DNA from: Pseudomonadota bacterium
Lineage (GTDB): Bacteria; Pseudomonadota; Gammaproteobacteria; Steroidobacterales; Steroidobacteraceae
DNA length: 61,939 nucleotides
Reading direction: 5' to 3'
NCBI GenBank assembly: GCA_947454465.1
Contig: CANGJP010000007.1
Coordinates: 1 to 61,939, forward strand
Shown here: in pieces, positions 9,002 to 18,086 of the stretch
Layout of the letters: each line of letters starts with the position of its first letter
Numbering within the stretch: position 1 is the first letter of the stretch
Notes under the pieces: generated by a model
Database searches by the model: none
What the model was told of the DNA's origin: nothing
Seen by the model: only the letters and a program-made list of their open reading frames with translations
Program-made: the position numbers and the translations under genes

Positions 9002-9822
9002 AACGTAGTCAGTTATCGGCTGAGTTCGTTGGGGAGGCGGGGCAGCGTATTTTCGTAATAGCGCACCATCCTGAGCAGTTCTCTGGCAACTGCATCCTTG
9101 TGTGCCCCCCTTTTGCAGAAGAGATGAATAAATCTCGTAGGATGATGACTGAGTTGGCCCAGCATCTGATCAAGAAAGGTAAGGGGTTGGTGATACCGGA
9201 TTTATTTGGAACCGGTGATAGTGAGGGTGATTTTGCCGAGGCCAGTGTAACTCGATGGATGGATGACTTGGTTCAGACTGAAAAATGGGTAGAGGAAAAA
9301 GGATGGCGAGTTGAATCGATACTGGGTATTCGATTTGGATGTTTGTTGGCGGCATATTACGCAGAAAGCTATGCGAAATTTAATCCCCGATTGGTGTTCT
9401 GGCAGCCAGTACTTGATGGTCGAAAAGCGCTGGATCAGTTTTTACGCATACGTGTAGCTGCTTCATTAATGGCTGACACCAAAGAAACTGTTAGTGGATT
9501 GAAGGCTAAGATAGCGAATGGCGTTACTGTTGAAATCGCTGGTTATGCAATTTCGAACAGAATGGCGAAGGAAATGGAAGTGGTAAATTTAGATAACGCT
9601 ATTAATAAGAGAAGTAGCGAGTTCCATTGGATTGAAGTAGTGCGTGATCTCAATGCGGCAGTATCCTTACCAGTTGAAAAAAAAGTTGAGCAAATTAGAG
9701 AAAATAGAAAAGTCAATTTCGTTTCAGTGTTAGGTGATCCATTTTGGATATCAAATGAAATTTCAATTAATCATGAGTTGATATATAGAACAGTTAATTT
9801 ATTGACTGGTGCTGTGTCATGA
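8998..9822 (+). CDS. Alpha/beta hydrolase-fold protein, exosortase A system-associated hydrolase 2 type, nucleophile absent
   Basis: A 274-residue alpha/beta-hydrolase-fold protein with a GTG start that overlaps the carrier protein stop (GTGA). Fold markers are ILVCPPFAEEMNKSRRMM and VIPDLFGTGDSEGDF. At the nucleophile elbow, where active enzymes have G-x-S-x-G, it reads G110-I-R112-F-G114, so there is an Arg and no Ser or Cys. I also see no convincing catalytic His near the C-terminus. The family match (hydrolase 2 of exosortase A loci) is from memory. It is probably not an active hydrolase; a structural or acyl-binding partner of the next protein is a reasonable guess. The stop overlaps the next gene's ATG by 4 bases. 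Confidence 0.87.
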   Translation: MKRSQLSAEFVGEAGQRIFVIAHHPEQFSGNCILVCPPFAEEMNKSRRMMTELAQHLIKKGKGLVIPDLFGTGDSEGDFAEASVTRWMDDLVQTEKWVEEKGWRVESILGIRFGCLLAAYYAESYAKFNPRLVFWQPVLDGRKALDQFLRIRVAASLMADTKETVSGLKAKIANGVTVEIAGYAISNRMAKEMEVVNLDNAINKRSSEFHWIEVVRDLNAAVSLPVEKKVEQIRENRKVNFVSVLGDPFWISNEISINHELIYRTVNLLTGAVS

Positions 9823-10661
9823 ATGAAACGGTGATCCGATTTGATTGTCATGGTGATCAGTTGATCGGAATTTTGCATAGCTCGCCCACGGTTTATAAAA
9901 ATTTAGGGGTCGTCATTGTCGTTGGTGGGCCACAGTATCGAGTGGGTAGTCATAGGCAATTTACAATCATGGCTCGCGATTTCGCTGCAGCTGGCTACCC
10001 AACATTACGATTTGATTATAGAGGCATGGGGGATAGTGAGGGTGAGTTTAAGGGATTTGAGTGTATTGATGATGATATTGACGCTGCAATCAGTGCTTTA
10101 TTGAGAGAAGAATCTGGGCTTGATGGAATTGTTCTTTGGGGATTGTGTGATGCTGCTTCTGCATGCTTGATATACGGCAATAAGAAAGATGAGCGGGTTA
10201 AGGGGATGATATTAGCAAATCCGTGGGTAAGAACTGTTTCAGGTGAGGCTAAGGCGTATTTGAAGCACTATTATCTTAAAAGGATTTTTCAAAAGTCGTT
10301 TTGGGATAAAGTTTTTTTTGGATCATCGGATTTGAGTGTTATGGTCTCCGATTTAAAAACTACCGTACAGTCGGTATTTTTGAAAAATAATGGAAGTAAA
10401 ATCACCCGTTCTTTTCTCGATAAGATGATCAAAGGAATAGAGGCTTTTAATTCACCAATTTTGTTGCTTATCAGTGGTAATGACTTGACTGCACAAGAAT
10501 TTATTGGTTTAAAACAATCAGAAAAAAAATGGTCAAATATTTTAGATGAGGGGCAGATTGAGTGGTTCTTTATGGATGATGCTGACCATACTTTTTCGAG
10601 TCATGGAGATCTGTGTTGTGTTATGAGCCGATGTACGGAATGGTTAAGTGATAAATATTGA
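9819..10661 (+). CDS. Alpha/beta hydrolase-fold protein with Cys nucleophile, exosortase A system-associated hydrolase 1 type
   Basis: A 280-residue alpha/beta-hydrolase-fold protein. The nucleophile elbow is G108-L-C110-D-A, so the nucleophile would be Cys110; Asp222 (LLLISGNDLTAQ) and His257 (DDADHTFSSHG) complete a plausible Cys-Asp-His triad. Fold markers are VVGGPQYRVGSHRQF and RFDYRGMGDSEGEF. Cys-based members of this fold are known to shuttle aminoacyl groups between carrier proteins (SyrC, CmaE). With a carrier protein two genes upstream, a transferase or thioesterase acting on the carrier-bound group is the most likely role; this is inference. ATGA overlap with hydrolase 2 suggests that the two act together. 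Confidence 0.88.
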   Translation: MNETVIRFDCHGDQLIGILHSSPTVYKNLGVVIVVGGPQYRVGSHRQFTIMARDFAAAGYPTLRFDYRGMGDSEGEFKGFECIDDDIDAAISALLREESGLDGIVLWGLCDAASACLIYGNKKDERVKGMILANPWVRTVSGEAKAYLKHYYLKRIFQKSFWDKVFFGSSDLSVMVSDLKTTVQSVFLKNNGSKITRSFLDKMIKGIEAFNSPILLLISGNDLTAQEFIGLKQSEKKWSNILDEGQIEWFFMDDADHTFSSHGDLCCVMSRCTEWLSDKY

Positions 10662-10696
10662 AATAACTGAATATAGATTAATGTCAAAGAGAAATA

Positions 10697-11710
10697 ATGT
10701 CAGTTATAAACAATAAACTGTTGATAGACGGATGCTGTCCAGACTTCTTCAATAGTTATTCTTGGTACAGTAATTTTGTAGAAAATGTTGTAAGGCAAGA
10801 CAACTGTGAATACTGCTTTTTAACAGAAATGCATCATGAGGCTAATGATTATTCGATTTTGCCTGTGATGGTTATAGGAGGTGCTCAGGGATTATCTATA
10901 AAAAGTATGACGAATTATTATTCGCCACTTTATAAAATACTAAAGCACGGCGGATCAGTGGTGAATATAGCTGAATTAATAAGCAATAATTTTCCACAAT
11001 GGAGCACGATTACACTGGACTCGATGGATGATGATGAGTGCAAAAAAATTACGAGTTCAATAAATTTTTACAAAAACCCATGGATTAAATACGACCATTT
11101 TGCAAATTGGTATTTGCCAGTATCTGGGAGGTCTTATGATGAGTATTTTGCATCATTGGCTCCGCGTGTAAGAAATACTGTAGAGAGAAAAGCAAAGTCA
11201 TTTGGTAAATTGAAAAATACTAGACTGACAATTTTCAGTGATTCCGAAGATATTGAGATTGCTAACAATGCATTTCAGTATGTCTATAATAAAAGTTGGA
11301 AGCGTCCTGAGCCGTATCCCAAATTTATTCCTGAATTGATAAAAATTGCTGCTCAGCATGATTCTTTAAGAATGGGGGTGGCTTATTTAGATGGCGTACC
11401 TATTGCGTGCCAATTATGGATTGTTGCTGACGGTGCAGCTTATATCTATAAGCTTGCTTATGATGAAGAACATAAAAAATATTCAGCAGGTACTATTCTG
11501 ACGGCTTATTTGATGCGTCATGTTATCGATAAAGATAGAGTAAAAGTTGTTGATTTTTTATCAGGTGATGATGCTTATAAAAAAGAATGGATGTCGCATC
11601 GTAGAATGCGCGTAGCTATCTGTATCTATAATCCTTTGACATTTAGTGGATTTAGGAGGATGTGCTTTGGTTTGGCTAAATCGATTATGAAGAAAATGAT
11701 CAGAAAATGA
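10697..11710 (+). CDS. GNAT/FemAB-like acyltransferase (CelD/BcsL type)
   Basis: A 337-residue protein of the double-GNAT or CelD/BcsL-like type. The diagnostic C-terminal part is visible: MGVAYLDGVPIACQLWIV, the HKKYSAGTILTAYLM segment and DFLSGDDAYKKEWMSHRR. Relatives transfer an acyl or aminoacyl group to an amino sugar or peptide; several are linked to exopolysaccharide synthesis. It follows hydrolase 1 by 35 bases on the same strand and is the last gene of the carrier-protein operon. It could be the enzyme that moves the activated group onto a sugar, but donor and acceptor are unknown. Its DNA is visibly more AT-rich than that of the carrier protein gene. No signal peptide or membrane helix is seen. 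Confidence 0.82.
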   Translation: MSVINNKLLIDGCCPDFFNSYSWYSNFVENVVRQDNCEYCFLTEMHHEANDYSILPVMVIGGAQGLSIKSMTNYYSPLYKILKHGGSVVNIAELISNNFPQWSTITLDSMDDDECKKITSSINFYKNPWIKYDHFANWYLPVSGRSYDEYFASLAPRVRNTVERKAKSFGKLKNTRLTIFSDSEDIEIANNAFQYVYNKSWKRPEPYPKFIPELIKIAAQHDSLRMGVAYLDGVPIACQLWIVADGAAYIYKLAYDEEHKKYSAGTILTAYLMRHVIDKDRVKVVDFLSGDDAYKKEWMSHRRMRVAICIYNPLTFSGFRRMCFGLAKSIMKKMIRK

Positions 11711-11921
11711 ATACCTGCTATAGCTATATGTTAAAAAACAACCAGTCATATTTGTGAGTGTATTCACCTTGTGTTTTTTTACAGTCTGTAAAATGGCATA
11801 TGATCGAGTGCGTTGTAGTAAAAATTTAGCATTCACAATGTTTTTTTCGATAGATGTTATGGCTGTTCAAGTTGCAGTGGCTGATTGAGCTAGAGATAGT
11901 GATTGTCTAGTGAGGTGATCG

Positions 11922-13181
11922 ATGAATAGGCGTGATTTTATAGCCCGGCTAGGTCTTGCTGCTCCTGGTCTCCAGTACTCTAGTCTGGCTGAAACTGCGC
12001 CATGCCCTCCATCACAGCTGAGTCTCTCTGGTAAGTTAGCAAGCACAAGTTATACGAGTTGTAAGGTACAAAAATTACCCATGTGGTACACAAATCAACT
12101 GGACGGAACATGGGGTACTATTGCTACAGTAGACACGATTGATTCCGTGAGGCCATCGGTTCATCCTGGTGGCGTTTTTCGTTCTAACGGTCCAATTGCA
12201 GCTTGGGGTGGTGCTGCCCTTGATATAAGAAGGAACGAGTTAATAATTCCAGCGCAAGGTGGTCATAACGATTACTACGGAAATGAAGTTTATTCACTTG
12301 CAGTTGAAAGCGATATTCCTTTGTGGAAAAGATTAACTGATCCTAGATATAGTTTTGGCACGGCTGAGTCGTGTATGGATGATGGTTCTCCAAGGTCTGT
12401 TCATAGCGCTTCTCAGATCGTATATGCCGAAAATGTAGATATGCCGATATTAATGGCGATGCCGTTTACGGCCCCATTTGGAAATTCATCTCGTAAAGTT
12501 TTTGCATTCAACAGGGAAGGTAATGTATGGATAGAGCTGCAAGCGCCGCCGGCCGGTACATCTGGATATGCAACAGGGTCCTTCGATGCTTTTGGTGGCT
12601 CCTGTTACGATCCGATCACGGGCAATATCTGGATGGTACAAACATCCTCCTGGAATTCGACTGTTCGCTATGACCCAGTTGCGAAAACATATGAGGTGTT
12701 TGGATTATTTAATAATCAAGGCTACGATGGCTATGCAGTACTTTCGCCAATCAGGCGATGTATGGTTTATCTGAATGGCAGTGTAATTAACCATGATGGT
12801 AGTTTTGTGTGGTTGGATATCGCAAATCCTACAGCTGGATGGAGAAAGCCCAAAGAAGTTATAGGTCCGCCCCTAATTGGTAGAGTGGCGTCAATGGTTT
12901 GGCATGATGTCTCCAAAGCCTTTATTGGATGGAGGGGAAAGGGGGCTGAATTGGTTAAATTGATCCCACCAGATGATTTATATGCAGGAAGTTGGAGGTG
13001 GGAAGATATTGTCCCGTCCTCCAATAATGAAATCATTCCATCAGACGGTAACCCTACTGGCACGTATGGAAGGTTTAATATAATAAGCAACATTGGTGGT
13101 ATGGGGCGCGATTGTCTCGTGTTAGTCAATTCGACAAAGGAACCAACCTACGTGTATAAAATACCAAGCACGGGATTTTAA
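11922..13181 (+). CDS. Tat-exported Kelch-like beta-propeller protein of unknown function
   Basis: A 419-residue protein with a twin-arginine signal start (MNRRDFIARLGLAAPG). The mature part begins near a CPPSQLSLSG segment with a second Cys about 18 residues on. The body has repeating strands like Kelch/galactose-oxidase propellers, for example AAWGGAALDIRRNELIIPA then GGHNDYYGNEVYSLAV, and FGGSCYDPITGNIWMVQTSS. Transport in folded form to the periplasm or beyond is implied. The ribosome site GAGGTGATC is an excellent match to the 16S rRNA end. It shares its RRDFIA start and Cys-rich N-terminal segment with the lyase-like protein at 16606-17853. A role in binding or cutting the exopolysaccharide is inferred from context only. 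Confidence 0.8.
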   Translation: MNRRDFIARLGLAAPGLQYSSLAETAPCPPSQLSLSGKLASTSYTSCKVQKLPMWYTNQLDGTWGTIATVDTIDSVRPSVHPGGVFRSNGPIAAWGGAALDIRRNELIIPAQGGHNDYYGNEVYSLAVESDIPLWKRLTDPRYSFGTAESCMDDGSPRSVHSASQIVYAENVDMPILMAMPFTAPFGNSSRKVFAFNREGNVWIELQAPPAGTSGYATGSFDAFGGSCYDPITGNIWMVQTSSWNSTVRYDPVAKTYEVFGLFNNQGYDGYAVLSPIRRCMVYLNGSVINHDGSFVWLDIANPTAGWRKPKEVIGPPLIGRVASMVWHDVSKAFIGWRGKGAELVKLIPPDDLYAGSWRWEDIVPSSNNEIIPSDGNPTGTYGRFNIISNIGGMGRDCLVLVNSTKEPTYVYKIPSTGF

Positions 13182-13547
13182 GTGCCAAAAGGGACCGTGG
13201 TTTGGGATACGTGCAACATGGATTATCGTTCATGGAAATTGGAAATAGATATTATTTATCAATGGTAAAAGTCAGTTAAATGCTTTTACTTTGTTCATGT
13301 CGATGAATATGGATTAATTATCTGCAAATTGTGTATGGTTGGTGATGCATAGGTTGCTGTTTTCTTCACAGGGATAAACCTGGGATATATTGAGTCTTAT
13401 GAAATTATGATGATGTTATATTTGTGTTTTATGATAGCTGCGCAAAATGTGATTAACTCGAAAAGATATGCGAGCTATTTGTGATTTAAGCTGCTTTTAT
13501 TTTGGATAATTTTGCAGTGTAGAGTGTGTTTTATATTTGAAGGAAAT
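13182..13547. other. AT-rich non-coding stretch between the propeller gene and the TPR gene
   Basis: These 366 bases are strongly AT-rich and hold no credible reading frame on either strand. I searched by eye for a sigma-54 type -24/-12 pair (TGGCAC-N5-TTGC) and found only mis-spaced matches; no hairpin terminator stands out. It probably contains the promoter of the downstream TPR gene. Confidence 0.5.
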
Positions 13548-14258
13548 ATGATAATAAAATCGACATCACTTAAATTTAATAAACAAAACAATATAGTTTA
13601 TTGTTCGAGGGTAATATTATTTACCGTTATTTTTTTCTCTAATTTTGTCAACGCTGAGGCTCTTCTATTAGATTGTGGTGAGCTTGCTAATGCATATGGA
13701 CCTTACGATTATACAAATCCAGTAGATCGAGCTGAAAAGTTGCCAATTGTTGAAAAATTTCATTTTACTGATGACATCAGAAATCTCGTGGATGGGACCA
13801 CAAGTGCATCAATAATTGCAGACTTGGATTACACGTTACGTGCTTTTCCAAATCATCCTTATGCTTTGTGGGCGATGGCTCGATATCAGATAGAGTATCC
13901 AAATTACGACATAGGTAAATTCCATACTGCAGCTTGCTATTTTGAGCGCGCCAACCGATTCAGGCCTGATGACCCGGCGCCATGGATGATATATGGAATG
14001 TATTTAGCTAAAACAAAACAATATCAAGAGGCAGTTAAGAAATATGATTTGGCGTTGGATTTGCAGCCAAATTCAATCGAAGCAAACTACAATGCGGGTT
14101 TGGCTTATTATTACTTGGGCCAATACCGTAAGTCTCGCGAGTTAGCTCAGGTGGCTTATAAATTAGGGTATCCTTTGCCAGGACTGAAAAACTTACTCAG
14201 TAAAGTAGGGTACCCCGTTGAGGATACTGTTTATACTGATTCTGGTACTAAAAAATAA
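13548..14258 (+). CDS. Exported TPR-repeat protein
   Basis: A 236-residue protein from the chosen ATG, which has a GAAGGA ribosome site just upstream; an in-frame TTG at 13512 would add 12 residues but has no such site. A signal peptide is visible (lysine-rich start, then VILFTVIFFSNFVNA, cleavage before EALLLDC). The mature part has CGELANAYGPYDYTNPVDRA, the stretch ADLDYTLRAFPNHPYALWAM, and then two or three TPR units (PWMIYGMYLAKTKQYQEAVK; EANYNAGLAYYYLGQYRKSR). TPRs mediate protein contacts, and periplasmic TPR proteins often occur in polysaccharide export loci. The partner is unknown. The next glycosyltransferase follows after about 40 bases. Confidence 0.82.
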   Translation: MIIKSTSLKFNKQNNIVYCSRVILFTVIFFSNFVNAEALLLDCGELANAYGPYDYTNPVDRAEKLPIVEKFHFTDDIRNLVDGTTSASIIADLDYTLRAFPNHPYALWAMARYQIEYPNYDIGKFHTAACYFERANRFRPDDPAPWMIYGMYLAKTKQYQEAVKKYDLALDLQPNSIEANYNAGLAYYYLGQYRKSRELAQVAYKLGYPLPGLKNLLSKVGYPVEDTVYTDSGTKK

Positions 14259-14300
14259 CACAAAAATATTTATAACTCATTGTGTATTTGTATCAAGACA

Positions 14301-15551
14301 ATGTCTGAAAAAAGATTGCTTTTTATTGCCTACCACTTCCCACCGATACAGGGTAGTACCGGCGTTACTAGAACTTTATCGTTTTCCAAGTATCTTGCTG
14401 ACTGGGGTTGGGAGGTTACTGTATTAACGGTAAATTCTTCTGTGTATCCAGATATAAGAGAGGAGAATATAAAATTAATCCCAAAAAATGTTAGGGTTGT
14501 AAGAGCTATGGCTTTCGATGCACAAAAACATTTTTCGGTAATGAAAAAGTATCCCATCATTCTTGCTATTCCAGATAGGGTTCAAAGTTGGATTCCTTTT
14601 GGCTTTTTCAAAGCCTTAAAAATAATCCGCAAATGGAAGCCGCAGGTAATAATGTCAACATATCCAATTGCTAGCGCTCACTGTATTGGATATCTGGCCC
14701 ATAAAATCACTGGAGTGCCTTGGGTGGCTGACTTTCGTGACCCCATGGCGCATGATGGATACCCTAGTAACCCTAATATATATAAGTCTTTTATAAAAAT
14801 TGAAAAACTAGTTTTTAGAAATGCCGCTAAGGTGATTGTCACTACCCCAGGTGCTGCGAAATTATACGCAAATAAATTTGGTCAGTTTCCTGAACAAGAT
14901 ATTATCACCATATCTAATGGGTTCGATCCGGATATGTTTACTATTGATCGTACTGGGAGTGATAAATTAATTAAAATAGATAAATGTATTACGCTCCTTC
15001 ATAGTGGAATATTATACCCGAGTGAGCGTGATCCTCGTTATTTATTTATAGCTTTATACCAACTTCGTGAAGAAGGATACTTTGTAGACAAGAATATACG
15101 ATTAATATTTAGAGGATCAGGAAATAATGATCTGCACCTAAAGCAAATCGATAATTTTAATCTTGGTGGTATAGTTGTGATGAGTCCACCATTGCCATAC
15201 TTGGATGCGATATCTGAAATGTCTGATGCGACAGGTTTATTGTTGCTTCAGGCTGCGAATTGTAACCATCAAATTCCAGCAAAGTTGTACGAGTATCTAA
15301 ATTGTCTAAAGCCGATTCTCGCCCTAACTGACAAAAGAGGTGATACTGCAGCGTTGATGCAGGATTTGGGTAGTCCATATATAGCTAATCTTGATGATGT
15401 CGAAGCTATTAAAAATACTATTAAAAAATTCATTTCGGATATCATCAAAAATGAGCCCTTTATTATTCCAGAGGTTTCTGTAAAAGAGTTTTCACGAAAG
15501 GCTTTAACAGAGCGTTTGGCAGATGTTCTTAATCAATTTATTGTCCAGTAA
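14301..15551 (+). CDS. Family 4 glycosyltransferase, paralogue of the fused glycosyltransferase domain at 3276-5552
   Basis: A 416-residue GT-B glycosyltransferase beginning MSEKRLLFIAYHFPPIQG. I chose the ATG over an upstream in-frame TTG at 14280; the ribosome site is weak in both cases. Over the first ~147 aligned residues I count about 58% identity with residues 349-495 of the deacetylase-glycosyltransferase fusion, including IMSTYPI-x-SAH, HKITG and WVAD-x-RDP. The C-terminal donor part has KLYEYLNCLKPILALTD. It most likely adds a sugar similar or identical to that added by the fusion. It lies between the TPR gene and a methyltransferase on the same strand. Confidence 0.9.
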   Translation: MSEKRLLFIAYHFPPIQGSTGVTRTLSFSKYLADWGWEVTVLTVNSSVYPDIREENIKLIPKNVRVVRAMAFDAQKHFSVMKKYPIILAIPDRVQSWIPFGFFKALKIIRKWKPQVIMSTYPIASAHCIGYLAHKITGVPWVADFRDPMAHDGYPSNPNIYKSFIKIEKLVFRNAAKVIVTTPGAAKLYANKFGQFPEQDIITISNGFDPDMFTIDRTGSDKLIKIDKCITLLHSGILYPSERDPRYLFIALYQLREEGYFVDKNIRLIFRGSGNNDLHLKQIDNFNLGGIVVMSPPLPYLDAISEMSDATGLLLLQAANCNHQIPAKLYEYLNCLKPILALTDKRGDTAALMQDLGSPYIANLDDVEAIKNTIKKFISDIIKNEPFIIPEVSVKEFSRKALTERLADVLNQFIVQ

Positions 15552-15693
15552 TTTTTTAGAGAAGTAGAGACTGCGTGGTTGTATTTAAAACCATGGTCTT
15601 CTATCCACATAAAAATTTCTATACCAAATTGTAATATCCGTATTTAATTTTATGAATTGCCATCTAAATTTCTCTTCAATACGCGTAAAAATT

Positions 15694-16521
15694 ATGAACG
15701 ATTCGTCTATTAATTTATTTTTCTGCCCAGACTGTAAAATTGAGCTTAATCAGTTTCATTGTCTCAAATGTAAAACTGAATTCAATATCAAAAACGGAGT
15801 CCCGATACTTCTTTCAAGACAATCCGATTTCAAGTCTGTTATTGAAATTAGCCAGACATATGATGACATATATACTAATCGTTCTGGAGTATGGGAGGAT
15901 CAAGGCCGCACACCTGGGTTTATTAAGTATTTTTCATCTTTGATTGCCAGTTATTCAATGGGTTCTTTATTGGAAATAGGATGTGGCGAAGGATTGCTTC
16001 TTTCTGAACTTATTGCAGATGATAAAACTGCTATCGATCTATCTTATAAAGCATTGGAAAAATCGATAATTAAAAACGATAAATTAACATGCGCAGTTGC
16101 TCTCGCTGAAAGATTGCCTTTTAAAGACAAGGCGTTTGACATAGCTGTCAGTGTGGGTGTTATGGAGCATTTTATTGATGACGAAGAAGCGCTTAAGTCA
16201 ATATATCGAGTAATAAAGCCAGGTGGGTACTATATCTCTTTAATTCATGTGGCCTTGACGCGTCATCAAGAGTTACTCCAAAAAATTCGAGAATACATTT
16301 ACCCTAAACCACGGCCAATGGCATTACTCAAGTGGGTTATTAGTAAAGTGTATAGGCCAATATTCCAGCCTATTCAGCGTCGCTATACAGAGATTTCGGC
16401 TAAAGACTGCTTGATCAAACAAGGTTTTCTTATCGAAAAAGTAATCTCTTTGAAAAATGAACCGGATGCTCCACTAGTTGGTAGGCATGTCATAATTTAC
16501 GTTGCCAGAAGGCCTGAATAG
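15694..16521 (+). CDS. Class I SAM-dependent methyltransferase with N-terminal zinc ribbon
   Basis: From the ATG at 15694 the protein has 275 residues; an in-frame start at 15652 would add 14 residues without clear homology. Residues ~10-40 form a Trm112-like zinc ribbon (CPDCKIEL, then CLKCKTEF, then GVPILL). The Rossmann methyltransferase domain follows with motif I LEIGCGEGLLLSEL, motif II AIDLSYKALE, LPFKDKAFDIAVSVGVMEHF and the IKPGGYYISLIHV strand. It probably methylates a sugar or a chain end of the polysaccharide, as related genes in such clusters do; the substrate is not visible. It converges with the lyase-like gene, with an 84-base gap. Confidence 0.85.
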   Translation: MNDSSINLFFCPDCKIELNQFHCLKCKTEFNIKNGVPILLSRQSDFKSVIEISQTYDDIYTNRSGVWEDQGRTPGFIKYFSSLIASYSMGSLLEIGCGEGLLLSELIADDKTAIDLSYKALEKSIIKNDKLTCAVALAERLPFKDKAFDIAVSVGVMEHFIDDEEALKSIYRVIKPGGYYISLIHVALTRHQELLQKIREYIYPKPRPMALLKWVISKVYRPIFQPIQRRYTEISAKDCLIKQGFLIEKVISLKNEPDAPLVGRHVIIYVARRPE

Positions 16522-16605
16522 AGGCCTGCAGGCTTGTTGCCAATTTAGTCATTTACTAGATAAGCGGTCTTCCTATAAGAAATGTTATTTGGCCGCGATC
16601 TACGA

Positions 16606-17853
16606 TCATGCTTGTGGACAATTAATGAACTGTTTCGAAAAAATGACTTGTCCAACTCTGTACCACCACGGGACGACTGCTTTCGCTCCATTCCTGTATG
16701 TGCTGAACTGGAAGCAGTTAAACCCTGGTTGATTGCCGTACGAATATGAAGTGGCGTTATATAACCAGGCATAGTCAAGCTTTTCCCATATTTTGGTGTA
16801 GTTTGTGGCACCTTCTCGTGCCGCCCATACCTCAATTCCTGTGTCTTTATTCAAACTAGGGCTCGACATATTTGGCGAATCTAGAGGTCTGTATCCGCTA
16901 TATGGTGGAGTTGTTGGTGTATTTTGGTTGTCTCGGCCTGGAATGACATGAATGAGTATGGTTACCCATTCTTCTACAGGGTAAGCCCAACAGCCACTAA
17001 ATTTACCGTAATAACAAGAATTGTTATAAGCCCCGCCTGGTTGATAGGAAACATTTGGTACAAGGCTGTAGTCGCCACCGTGTGCAGCAATATAATCCCC
17101 CACATCCATTTGATAGTTTGTCAGTATGCTGTTCGACTGATTTCCGAAATTTGTATACATACCAAATCGATTACTTAAAGCGGGGTCGTATCCGGTAGGG
17201 TATTGCACTAAGAGAACTTGGTCTCCGCCACCTGCAATATCAATAAAAGCTAGTTTTCCAGAGGGTTGTGATTGACCGTTAAAAGTTCCGTATGCTGTAG
17301 ATGAAAACTTGACTCTATACTGAATATAAAAATCCGTTCCGACGAAATTAGTATCGGTATGATAATCCTGATGAGCATAGAATCCCTTTCTCCATTGATA
17401 CCAAAGCTGTGGTGTTGGAATATTGGTACTGCTGGCAGAGCTTCCAGCAACATACCCTTTATCTCCAGGGAAAGTTGAGAAAAAACGATGCCAGTGACTT
17501 CTACTATGAACGCCAGCAGGTATATTAAACTCGATACAGCCACTACCTGGGACTATCCCATCGGTGCTTTTATATTGCATGCAAGACTGAACATCTTGCG
17601 GGTCGCCGGATTCGAAATAGGCAAAATTAGTAAACTCAGAAGAGTTGCGAAAGTCATGAGCCCACTGAACACCGGAAGCTGTTGATCTGTAAATCCAATC
17701 CTCTTGCGGAGTGATGCTTGGGCAAGTCGTGCGAGAAGGTATGCCGCCAGTGATGCTGACAGAACTTGGTGGGCACGAAATTGCCCCGAACGCGTTCGTC
17801 AAGGCACTGGTGCTGCTAAGTACTGTTCCGGCTATAAAGTCGCGACGTTTCAT
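16606..17853 (-). CDS. Tat-exported polysaccharide-lyase-like protein (concanavalin-like fold suspected)
   Basis: A 415-residue protein with a twin-arginine signal (MKRRDFIAGTVLSSTSALTN) and a mature start around CPPSSVSITGG followed by a second Cys. The body has long beta strands with a pattern recalling lyases of the jelly-roll/concanavalin type: TDFYIQYRVKFSSTAYGT, GKLAFIDIAGGGDQVLLVQY, EEWVTILIHVIPGR and DTGIEVWAAREGATNYTKI. I do not recognise a precise lyase family, and the catalytic residues cannot be assigned. Several paired Cys (for example NSCYYGKFSGCW) suggest an oxidised, exported protein. The likely role is trimming or releasing the exopolysaccharide. It sits downstream of the Wzy-like gene with a 233-base AT-rich gap that should hold its own promoter. 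Confidence 0.72.
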   Translation of the reverse strand: MKRRDFIAGTVLSSTSALTNAFGAISCPPSSVSITGGIPSRTTCPSITPQEDWIYRSTASGVQWAHDFRNSSEFTNFAYFESGDPQDVQSCMQYKSTDGIVPGSGCIEFNIPAGVHSRSHWHRFFSTFPGDKGYVAGSSASSTNIPTPQLWYQWRKGFYAHQDYHTDTNFVGTDFYIQYRVKFSSTAYGTFNGQSQPSGKLAFIDIAGGGDQVLLVQYPTGYDPALSNRFGMYTNFGNQSNSILTNYQMDVGDYIAAHGGDYSLVPNVSYQPGGAYNNSCYYGKFSGCWAYPVEEWVTILIHVIPGRDNQNTPTTPPYSGYRPLDSPNMSSPSLNKDTGIEVWAAREGATNYTKIWEKLDYAWLYNATSYSYGNQPGFNCFQFSTYRNGAKAVVPWWYRVGQVIFSKQFINCPQA

Positions 17854-18086
17854 TAGTATGGGTTCCCTATAAGTTAGACATAATACTTATACGTTCGATC
17901 CTATATATAATATGCTTCACGAATAGTCGTATTTAATATATACGCGTTCTAGCGATAAAGCTAAATCATCATCTATCTAAATTGTAATTAATAAAAGTCA
18001 TAAAATTCGGTGTTAGTTATCATTTTATCCTGGGGGTATTGTAAGCTTAACAGTCGAAATAATCGGTGACATCTCTACTGTATCTT

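Noticed and set aside
11711-13547. Candidate sigma-54 promoters in the exopolysaccharide gaps
   Set aside because: All TGG...GC matches that I found were spaced wrongly by one or more bases.
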